Source: Larix sibirica
Taxonomy: Eukaryota > Streptophyta > Pinopsida > Pinales > Pinaceae
DNA length: 26,191 nucleotides
Reading direction: 5' to 3'
Assembly: GCA_004151065.3 (NCBI GenBank)
Contig: NWUY0300106042.1
Coordinates: 1 to 26,191 of the forward strand
The notes beneath the pieces are model-generated. The model searched no databases, was not told the DNA's origin, and saw only the letters and a program-made list of their open reading frames with translations. Below, in pieces: positions 10,482 to 18,080 of the stretch. Positions within the stretch are counted from its first letter, which is position 1; every line of letters starts with the position of its first letter. A program made the position numbers and the translations under genes.

Positions 10482-10960
10482 TGTAAGTTTTAAACCTAGG
10501 AAAGTGAAGGAATGCATACAAACTCTTAACAAAAATAGAAAGAACAACAATGGCATGAACACAGTACATAAAGATTTACCTTGGAAACCCTTAACCATGA
10601 AAACCAACCTAACTTAGAGTTGCACCTTTATCTTCTTCATTGTATTAACTTGACCATTCACAATACGATATTTAAATATTCTCTAGCATCCAAAACCCTT
10701 ATTTGTTAACTTGAATTCGATGACAACCCAAATACCTTAACCAAGATTAGATTACAATGGACCAAAAAACCATTCAATGAAAAAAGCATAAAAACATGCC
10801 AAAAATGGACCCTTTTTTTATGCACTACCCCAAACCCCAATAGCTAGGGGTTGCCACACCTCACCATAAAACATTGCACGCAATTGGGGAGGGGTGGGGT
10901 GGTGCAAGGCTAACGCACCTCTCTCCCCCTAACCACCCCACTAGTGTTTTTCAACTAACA
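10482..10960 (-). mobile_element. Ty1/copia-type LTR-a (479 bp), complete
   Basis: On the minus strand it runs from TGTTAGTTG to AAACTTACA, with TG...CA ends. On its inner side it abuts the primer binding site; on its outer side it abuts CAATCCACATG, which also borders LTR-c. TATA-like sequence (TATTTAAATA) lies near 10667-10678. A hand count over about 100 bp (10641-10740 against the matching part of LTR-c) gives 12 differences, so the LTRs are old. It is flanked by gag on the left and by module M5 on the right, so it is shared by two head-to-tail units. A G-rich run lies at 10886-10902. Confidence 0.82.
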
Positions 10961-11520
10961 CAATCCACATGCAAATAATATAACATATCTCCAAGAAAAG
11001 GTAGGAAATGATGGAAAACAAAGAAAGTGATTTCATAGGGAGTATCCCAACTAGACAAAATATCATCTTGAAAAGGTTGGAAAAAGATACTAAAATTTTC
11101 CAAGACAAGGCCTTCCAAGGAAATATTTGGATACTTTCCATGGAATAATGCTAATAGATTGAAAAAATAATCTATGGAAGCACTCATGAAAAATATTATC
11201 TAAGGAAGATCATATTTTTGGTGTTGAGAATTCAGAAGGTATGTTGTTGTGTAGAACTGGAGTTTGCACTGTGATCGACATTGCATAGTCCATGTTTCAA
11301 GCCCATAGCTGAGGTTCATCATCATCCAGGCTCGAAACATTAACTATAGAATGTCGATCGCAGTGCAAACTCCAATTCTACTCAACAAGATAATATTTGT
11401 AAACAAGGTTTGATGTGGTCATATCAATATGTGATGTGTTTCATAAGGCGTATAGGCAAAGTGGGTATTGAAGGCATTACTCTCTTGTGAGCACTCCCAT
11501 TGGCACAAGGAATATGGTAA
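10961..11520 (-). repeat. Module M5 (3' internal part), unit U2
   Basis: Sits directly outside LTR-a and matches 13170-13540 and 17223-17517, which sit in the same place beside LTR-d and LTR-c. In element orientation it therefore ends the internal region. Its last bases, GCATGTGGATTG, may be a decayed polypurine tract (many copia elements have GTGGGAGATTG there). Minus-strand frames of 66-78 codons exist but different frames are open in different copies, so coding is doubtful. It is interrupted by a hairpin insertion at 11218-11388. Confidence 0.7.
11218..11388. mobile_element. MITE-like foldback element inside M5
   Basis: Arms 11244-11303 and 11329-11388 are inverted repeats, matching at 52 of 60 positions by hand count, around a 25-base loop. 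GAT(C/A)ATATTT occurs on both sides (11208-11217 and 11389-11398), fitting a 10-bp target duplication. The sister units carry the unoccupied GATAATATTT site at 13421-13430 and 17388-17397. Long arms and a 9-10 bp duplication suggest a Mutator-type element. The 26 bp between the left duplication and the left arm has no partner on the right, so the left boundary is uncertain. Confidence 0.75.
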
Positions 11521-11523
11521 ATT

Positions 11524-12080
11524 GGTATTTCCTTCAATGAAGCATTTTTAAAGGTCAAAACATTAAACTTTAATTATTAGAAAGCTCAATGAATGCTTCA
11601 ATGCAACATCATGCTATCGGATAATTGGGCAGCGTTTTGCTGTGAGTCAATTTCAATTTCAATGGAATTTTTTACATGTAGAAAGGCTTGAATGTGACAG
11701 GGGACGTGGATCTTTACAAAGAAATGCTTAAATTTGGTGGTGGAAAAGAATTGTAATCACCCCTTTCTTATTGTTCTTACAATGCCCCCCATAGTTGGAT
11801 TGTGTTTTCTCCTGTAATGGAATTCCTTCAGAAATGCTCTAAATTTGTGTTGTCAAATTTGCAATCTCAAGCCAAATCCAAATGTTCTTGAGTTATTGGT
11901 TGGTGAAGTGGTGGCATTGTTATTCCTCTACCAAGGTTCAAATCATGTAGAGACATGTTTCCCCTTAGTGGGTTCTCTTACTCGTATAAGTGGTCCATTT
12001 CACATGGTTAGGGGTAAGAGGTTCATTTCACATGGAAGGTGCAAGTGTTGAGAGGATTTGGTGGAATAGAAACCGCAATG
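11524..12080. repeat. Module M1, unit U2
   Basis: Second copy of M1, continuous with M2 on its right. The plus frame seen in the other copies is broken here by frameshifts, but PVMEFLQKCSK-like phrases are still readable near 11810. Downstream of the B box it has a single version of the segment that is duplicated in U1 (14726-14823) and shortened at 5170-5215. Confidence 0.75.
11901..11945 (+). promoter_or_regulatory. tRNA-like Pol III A and B boxes in M1 (copy 2)
   Basis: A box TGGTGAAGTGG (11901-11911) fits TRGYNNAGTGG exactly. B box GGTTCAAATCA (11935-11945) fits GWTCRANNC. Starts are 34 bp apart, as in the other two copies. Best preserved pair of the three. Confidence 0.55.
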
Positions 12081-12085
12081 GTATC

Positions 12086-12739
12086 ATATTAGCATAAGGA
12101 TTACTTCCACGACTTGAGGTATATCCTTCATTGTAATATCCTAGATTGGAACTTGCACTTGTTGAGCAGAAGGATCTATAAAAAAAATTGCTTTAGAATT
12201 TTCTTACTATCGATTGTTGTCATTGTAATATTTTGGTGGACTTGACTAGGCCAACCTCACTTTGATTTTGTTACAAGCATGCGATGTACTCCTCCCCCCT
12301 CCAATGAACAATTGATCAAGCAAAAATTGGAAGAGAAAGTTAGGCTTCCATGGTCCAAAATAACATGTATCTAATGTACCTCCTATACTAAATAATCAAA
12401 ATAGGGTTTAATAGTCTAGTTTTCAAGTCAATGGGTGAGCGGAATAACGTGGACCACAATTGCTTCAATGTTGTAACATCTTCTAAATTTTGAATAAATA
12501 TTTTCATCATAAAATATACTTTTTCCTTATCCAATAAGTGAAGGTCCGAGGAATTGAAAAACATTAAAATGAGAGAATGGGCATCCTCCAAAAACTCACT
12601 TCTATTAGCTTCATTGATAGATTCCTATGCAGGGGACTTCCTTTTTAACATATAAGGTATAGAAATGGGAAGGTAGAGAAAACTTCTATTTTTTAAAAAG
12701 GCCAAGCTTCTACTTTTTCCTTATAGGATTCAAAAACAT
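12086..12739 (-). repeat. Module M2, unit U2
   Basis: Matches the U3 copy (8478-9185) without its tandem duplication. The minus-strand frame 12388-12591 reads HSLILMFFNSSDLHLLDKEK, then MKIFIQNLED, then RSPIDLKTRLLNPILII and stops. The aligned U3 frame shares most of these residues but has an extra stop. The family is not recognised; it may be an exon of another captured gene or 3' sequence of the TADA1-like gene. Confidence 0.7.
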
Positions 12740-12815
12740 ATGTTTTCCATCCATAAACGTCGATGCCCATTTGATTACATAGATGTTTTATTATAAAGAA
12801 ATGAAAACGACAGAC
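12740..12815 (-). pseudogene. TADA1-like C-terminal tail, unit U2
   Basis: Aligns with the last ~25 codons of the frame at 9186-9662. Remnants of the LSFSFLDHKIAMELN...MENICF end are readable, but there are three stops. Similarity ends at about 12815 in GACAG. It shows that unit U2 also carried the captured exon before most of it was deleted. Confidence 0.6.
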
Positions 12816-12931
12816 GACAACTCTCTATATGAGTTGCATCAATTATAATGCATGCATGGGGCATCCATTGAGGATTACCAAGCATACAAGGAATATTCCT
12901 TTAAAGCACTTTGCTTTCATGACTTGGCTTT
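12816..12931. other. Filler between truncated TADA1 tail and LTR-d
   Basis: About 115 bp with no match to any other module. It replaces the expected LTR end, primer site, gag, intron and most of the exon, so a deletion with filler sequence is likely here. Confidence 0.4.
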
Positions 12932-13169
12932 CCCTTGAATTATATGACAATCCTATTCCCTTAACTGAAATTAGATTACAATGGACAAAAAAACATTGAC
13001 CAAAAAATCACAAAAACATGCCAAAAATGGACCTAATTTTTTTGCTAAGGCATTGTTGCAACCACACCTCGGCATAAATTGTTGCACTCAACTGACGCGT
13101 AGGTGGGGCGGTGCAGGGCTAATGCACCCCCCTCCCCCGAACTTCCCCACTAGTGCTTTGCACCCAAGA
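12932..13169 (-). mobile_element. Truncated copia-type LTR-d
   Basis: Corresponds to the outer (5', U3) half of LTR-a and LTR-c: it starts at CTTGAATTATATGACAA, equivalent to CTTGAATTCGATGACAA in LTR-a, and ends in the TTGCACCCAAGA boundary beside module M5. The half carrying U5 and the primer site is missing. Confidence 0.7.
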
Positions 13170-13800
13170 TAATCCACATGCAAATAATATAAGACATATC
13201 CAACAAAAAATAGAAAATGATGAAAAATAATCTAGAAAGTGATTTCATAGGGAGGATCCCAACAGGACAAAATATGATCTTGAAAAGGCTAGAAAAATAT
13301 ACTAGGCAATTTTCAAGACAAGGCCTTCTAAGGAAATATTTAGATACTTGCCTTGCAGGGATGCTAATAGATTGAAAATAGAATCTATGCAAGGACTCGC
13401 GTATAATCTTATCTAAGAAAGATAATATTTGTAAACAAGGTTTGATACATCCATTTTAATATGTGATGTTTTTCTTAAGGCATATAGGTAATGTGGGTAT
13501 TGAAGGCATCACTCTCTTGTTGGTACTCCCATTCATGGTAAATTGGAACTTATATGTTATTGTGAAGCACATTTTTCAATTAAACAATTCTAAGACACAA
13601 ATATTAGTCTCTATTATAAATATGTATATTTTATATAAAGCCTAGTGGGTTAGATCAATTATGTGAATTACAAGCAAGAGGTCACGATCATGCTAGTGAT
13701 GTCTATTTCATAGAAGAAAATGTTTCTTTTCTATAATTGTAAATTAAAAGATCAAACTTTTATAAGTATAAATAGTAACAATGTACTAAAAATACATCTC
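13170..13800 (-). repeat. Module M5 plus adjoining segment P, unit U1
   Basis: 13170-13540 matches M5 of the other units and carries the empty MITE site at 13421-13430. 13541-13800 (segment P: ATGGTAAATTGGAACTTATA onward) matches 17518-17800 in unit U0 and is missing from U2, where M5 joins M1 directly. The minus frame 13150-13392 is not open in the same frame in the other copies. Confidence 0.65.
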
Positions 13801-13988
13801 ATAAAAGTAAGTAATAATTTGCCATGGATATCATCCTTCCATCACTTTGTTTGTTTGGTTGTGCTCATGTGATATTTCCACTTCCGGAATTCGCATATAC
13901 GTGGTGGTTTCTTGGAGGAACTTTATCTTCTCATTCATCAAATTGTCACACAAGAAAAAATTTATAATGGAGTAATCGTCCAACAACC

Positions 13989-14498
13989 ATGGTTGAACAT
14001 ACTGCTACTTCCAACTACTCGTCCCCACTAGTTTCCACACAAACACAAGGTGTACAACTTATTGTACACAAATTTTCCACCAAAATTCACCCTCCTCCTG
14101 CAAAAATCCCATCCCTACCATGAGAGTAACATTAAGCTATCTAAATTTCATGTGAGAAAGGCTGGTTGAAATTGGCAAGGGATGGTCATGTCATTGGTCC
14201 CGTCGCAACTATGCCCAGAGCGTTTCTCTTTGACTATGATAACATGCTAGTCAACATTAAGCATTATGGTCACATAATTTCTTTCAATGAAAGAGGTCAA
14301 ACCATTACCTAACTTTCAATTATTAGAAAGCTCAACCAATGCTTTAATGCATCATCATGCTATGAAAATTGGCAGCCTTTTGTTGTGAATCAATTTCAAT
14401 TTCAAATGAATTTGTCCTTGCAAAAAGGATTGAATGTGACATTGTACGTGGATCTTTATGAAGAACTACTTAAAATTGGTGGTGGAAAAGAACGCTAG
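13989..14498 (+). pseudogene. Unidentified conserved frame in M1 (unit U1), longest copy
   Basis: A plus-strand frame of 170 codons, antisense to the copia unit. Its open parts are 13989-14120 (GVQLIVHKFSTKIHPPPAKI), about 14166-14309 (ARDGHVIGPVATMPRAFLFD, NMLVNIKHYGHIISFNE), and 14313-14495 (WQPFVVNQFQFQMNL, LQKGLNVTLYVDLYEELLKI). A cluster of stops at 14121-14144 separates the first two parts; there the neighbouring frame reads NIKLSKFHVRKAG, suggesting a pair of compensating frameshifts. The last part is shared with 4817-5068. The composition is protein-like and no transposon domain is visible, so a captured host gene fragment is my best guess. I do not recognise the family. Confidence 0.5.
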
Positions 14499-14866
14499 TC
14501 ATCTATTTCTTATTGTTCTTATAGTGGCCCCCACAACTGGATTTTTTTTTCTCCTGTAATGGAATTCCTTCATAAATGCTCTAAATTTGTGTTGTCAAAT
14601 TTGCAATCACAAGTCAAATACAAATGTTGTTGAGTTATTTGTTGATGAAGTGGTGGAATTGTTATTCCTTTACCAAGGTTCAAATCCCAGAGATACATGT
14701 TTTCTCTTAGAGGTTCTTTTACCAGTGTAAGTGGTACATTTCACATGGTTAAGGGTAAAAGGTTCATTTCACAAATGTAAGTGGTACATTACACATGGTT
14801 AAGGGTAAGAGGTTCATTTCACATGGAAGGTGCAAGTGCTAAGAGAATTTGGTGGAAAAGAAGCCA
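14281..14866. repeat. Module M1, unit U1
   Basis: Third copy of M1. It contains a local tandem duplication: 14726-14773 recurs at 14776-14823 (period 50, two differences), a segment single in U2. It passes directly into partial M2 on the right, as in U2. Confidence 0.75.
14643..14687 (+). promoter_or_regulatory. tRNA-like Pol III A and B boxes in M1 (copy 3)
   Basis: A box TGATGAAGTGG (14643-14653; one mismatch). B box GGTTCAAATCC (14677-14687) fits GWTCRANNC. Spacing between starts is again 34 bp. Confidence 0.5.
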
Positions 14867-15148
14867 TGGTGATAGCATATTAGGAGAATGATTATTCCAT
14901 GAGTTGAGGTATCTCCTTCATTCCAATATCCCAAACTAGAACTTGCACTTGTTGAGCATAATGATCTATAAAAAATTGCTTCAAAGATTTTTTACTATGA
15001 ATTGTTGTAATTGTACCTATTTTGGTGGCCCTGACCAAGCGAGCCTCAATTTGATTTTGTTACAAGCACACACGATACTCTTCCTACCTCTAATGAATAG
15101 GTGATCAAACAAACATTGGAAGAGAAAGGTAGGATTCTATGGTTTATA
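14867..15148 (-). repeat. Module M2, partial, unit U1
   Basis: Matches the M1-proximal part of M2 in U2 and U3, then stops at about 15148. There it joins gag sequence at AATAT, a short string found in both partners near the break (GGAATATCATG in M2, TTGAATATTTACC beside gag). The conserved minus frame of the other M2 copies is missing. Confidence 0.65.
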
Positions 15149-15150
15149 AT

Positions 15151-15431
15151 ATTTATTAGGGACTTAGACTGATAGAATGTCCCGAACTTATCTCATAATG
15201 GATTGCTTGTAGCTTCTATTGAGACATTTAGTTGAATGGAATACACATATCACACTCTTGTCCTTCCTATACAAATTCATCCAATCTATTGTTCCAATGC
15301 CTATAGGTAAAGTATCGATATCTACAACAATCCACTATTTTTTGTTTACAAAATGATCCTCTGTCTTGATTCCATAACTCAAAACTATGACCATTAAATT
15401 TCTCAATATTGATTCTAGAATTGCTTTCCAT
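15151..15431 (-). pseudogene. Copia gag N-terminal fragment, extra copy in U1
   Basis: Second gag fragment, equivalent to 10053-10334, with a small deletion that shifts the frame near 15370 and several stops. It is still recognisable from its start codon to the SL-I-N end, where it joins module M2. With LTR-b and its primer site it forms an out-of-place block that splits the TADA1-like exon from M2. Confidence 0.7.
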
Positions 15432-15565
15432 TCTCTTTCACACAAGAATCATTGCCACAGAGCTCCCACTGGAACTAGGTTTATTAGAAACCCAAATAAA
15501 GTTGATCTATCAAGAACATGCTAAATCCTAGCAACAAAAGGCATCCCCTTAAATCCAATAACCTC

Positions 15566-15577
15566 ACTCAGATACCA
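15566..15577 (-). other. Primer binding site, tRNA-iMet, LTR-b
   Basis: The minus strand reads TGGTATCTGAGT two bases after the LTR end (CTTACA-TT). One base (T for A at position 8) is changed relative to the site at LTR-a. Confidence 0.75.
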
Positions 15578-15579
15578 AA

Positions 15580-15756
15580 TGTAAGTTTTAGAACTATGCC
15601 AATGAAGAAATGCATAAACATTCTTATGAAAAATAGAAAGAACAATAGTGGCATGCACATAGTACACAAAGATTTACCTTAGAAACCCTTAATCATGAAA
15701 ATCAACCTAGCTTAGAATTGCACCTCTATCTTCTTCATTGTATTAACTTGACCATT
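15580..15756 (-). mobile_element. Truncated copia-type LTR-b
   Basis: The inner (3', R-U5) portion of the LTR, equivalent to 10482-10658. It ends abruptly at TTGACCATT (15748-15756) and continues as TADA1-like exon. The same nine bases occur in LTR-a (10650-10658) and in the exon (9492-9500), so the junction lies at a microhomology. Confidence 0.75.
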
Positions 15757-15905
15757 GTACTATAGGGTGGTCTCTTAGTAGAGTTGATACTTCATGACTG
15801 GAATGGTATTCCAAGAGGCGCTCTGAATCTGTTGTTGACTAAAATATATACATCAAGTACTTCCTTGATTCCCACATCCACTACCTCAATTCCAACTTCA
15901 TCTCC
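15757..15905 (-). pseudogene. TADA1-like exon fragment, unit U1
   Basis: Reads GDEVGIEVVDVG, then RAPLGIPFQS after a short gap, in the same frame and order as the first part of 9186-9662, again starting right after TTTCAG. One stop follows IPFQS. It breaks off at the nine-base microhomology with LTR-b, so the SAGA-Tad1-like helical part is missing. The intron-like sequence upstream (15906-16308) is shared with unit U3. Confidence 0.7.
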
Positions 15906-16308
15906 TGAAACCTATTATAGCAATGCTACAATCTCAAACTAGGAATATAAATTCCACAAAATGTCATTTTACTTAACCTTGGCAGCATGAAATTTATAAA
16001 CAACTTAACAAGATGGCAAGCAAATTCCTTAAATCATGTCAACTTAATTCACATGAAAATGACATAGTTGAAATGAAAGTATCTTAAGCAACTTTGTAAT
16101 TGAATACATAAAAACCAACAAATAAATCAGATAGTAAAAATTAAAACATTAATGGGTAGATGCTAAGCCTTGGAAAATGAGTCGTCCTTGCTTTTAACTT
16201 GGGAATTAAAAAAAACAACCACTGTCAATACTAGAAGGTGCACAGGGTAGAAACAATATTAGCCATTGCTATCTATGACAATTGTGTTCCTGTTTATTTA
16301 ATTAGAAT
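15906..16308 (-). other. Intron-like sequence of the captured gene, unit U1
   Basis: Aligns with 9663-10052 and again links the gag break to the exon acceptor. It has stops in all frames. Confidence 0.5.
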
Positions 16309-16591
16309 ATTTACTACGGACATAGATTGTTAGAAACTATTGAACTTATCTCATAATGATTTGGTTGTAGCTTCTCTTGAGACATTTAGTTGAATGGAAT
16401 AAGCAAATCACACTCTTGGCCTTCCTATACTACTTCGTTCGGTCTATTGTTCCCATACCTATAGGTATAGTATCAAGATCTACAACAATCCACTATTATT
16501 TGTTTACAAGAATGCCCTCCATCTTGAGCTTCCATAACTCAAACCTTCGACCATTAAATTCCTCAATTTTGATTCTAGAATTGCTAGCCAT
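16309..16591 (-). pseudogene. Ty1/copia gag N-terminal fragment, unit U1
   Basis: Third gag fragment: MASNSRIKIEEFNGRRFELW, then KLKMEGILVNK, a double stop, then WIVVDLDTIPIGMG. It ends at the same point as the U3 copy, but is one base out of frame near the end and reads SKYS-like sequence there. It follows LTR-c with the spacing seen at LTR-a. No later Gag, protease, integrase or reverse transcriptase sequence follows; the captured intron does. Confidence 0.78.
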
Positions 16592-16736
16592 TCTCTTTCA
16601 CACAAGAATCATTGTTGCAGAGCTCATTGAAACTAGGTTTATCATAGACCCAAATAAAGTTGATCTATCAAGAACATGCTAAACCATAGCAACAAAAGGC
16701 ATCCCCTTGAAGCCAGTAGCACGTTATGATATCAAA

Positions 16737-17222
16737 TGTAATTTTTTAAACCTACGCAAGTGAAGAAATGCATACAAATTCTTAAGAAAAAGAGAAAGAA
16801 CAACAGCGGCATGCACATAGTACACATGGATTTACCTTGGAAATTTTTAACAAACAAAGCCAACATAACATAGAGTTGCACCTCTATCTCCTTCATTGTA
16901 TTAACTTGATCATTCACAATATAATATTTACGTATTCTGTAACATCCAAAACCATTATTTGTTAACTTGAAATAGATGACAACCCTAATCCCTTAATGAA
17001 GATTTGATTACAATGGACCAAAAAACCATTGACCAAAAAAGCACAAAAACATGCCAAAAATGGACCTATTTTTTTTCCTCGGGCATTGCCCCAAACCTCA
17101 ATGACTTGGGACTACCACATCTCACCATAAACCGTTGCACTTAATTGGGGTGGGGGTGGTTCAACATAGCGCTAAGGCACCCCTCTCCCCCCAACCACGC
17201 CACTAGTGCTTTGCACCTAACA
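16737..17222 (-). mobile_element. Ty1/copia-type LTR-c (486 bp), complete
   Basis: On the minus strand it runs from TGTTAGGTGCAAAGC to AAAATTACA, equivalent to LTR-a. The primer site beside it (16723-16734) is decayed (TGATATCATAAC). It is bordered by gag on the left and module M5 on the right, so it too is shared by two units. Confidence 0.8.
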
Positions 17223-17800
17223 CAATCCACATGCAAATAATATAATGCATATCCAACAGAAGTTAGAAAATGATGAAAAATAATCTAGAAAATGATTTCA
17301 TAGGTACGATCCCAATTAGACAAAATATGATCTTGAAAACGTTGAAAAAATATACTAAGAAATTTTCACGACAAGGCCTTCAAGGAAGATAATATTTGTA
17401 AACAAGGATTGATGTGGCCATTTCAATATATGATGTATTTCATAAGGAATATAGGCGAAGGGGGTATTGAAGGCATCACTCTTGTGGGCAGTTCAATTAT
17501 CATAAGAATTATGGTAAATTGGAACTTATATGCTACAGTGAACCACTTATCTTTCAATCAAACAATTCTAAGACACATAAACACTAGGCTTTATTATAAA
17601 TATATTTATTTTCTATAAAACCTAAAGGACTAGCTCAATAATGTAAATTGAAAACAAGATATCATAATCATACCTTTTAATTATGTGCATTTCATTGAAA
17701 AAAATATTTATTTTCTATAATTGTGAATGAAAGATCAAACTTTTATTTATATAAATAGTAACAATATGCTAAAAGTATCTTTCATAAAATAAGTAAAAAC
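17223..17800 (-). repeat. Module M5 and segment P, unit U0 remnant
   Basis: Matches 13170-13800 in order: M5 at 17223-17517, with the empty MITE site at 17388-17397, then segment P at 17518-17800. Unit U0 is cut off here; the LINE starts about 180 bp farther right. Confidence 0.7.
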
Positions 17801-18080
17801 TTTTTTACACATAAATATATACATATAAAAACTATATATTTTTAAATTCGTAATTTTTTTTTTCAAGAAGAAAAAATTGTACTTTTGCTCTTACTTAGAA
17901 TAAAAAAGTATGTTTCCAATTTCAAAATATTGAACTGCATCATCAATAGTAAAACATATGCTAATGCATGTCTCTACAATTTTTTTTTGCAACTCCCCCC
18001 CAAAAAACAAAAACTTATTATTAAGCAGGTCCACCAAAAAAACTCGGCATACCACAAAAGGGAGCAAAGAGCTAAAAGAA

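Noticed and set aside
10951-11187. Minus-strand frames of 66-78 codons in module M5
   Set aside because: The open frame in U2 is not the one open in U1 (13150-13392), and no motif is visible, so coding is not supported.
11244-11388. Hairpin as a microRNA precursor
   Set aside because: A perfect-length 60-bp stem with flanking target duplication and empty sister sites is better explained by a MITE. Small-RNA data would be needed to say more.
8478-17800. CRISPR array or satellite
   Set aside because: The repeats are kilobase-scale modules with LTRs and gag, not short regularly spaced units.
17854-17863. Run of ten T as the LINE poly(A) tail
   Set aside because: The run at 17980-17988 is closer to the LINE coding end and directly follows its 3' UTR; the sequence between the two runs looks like flank.
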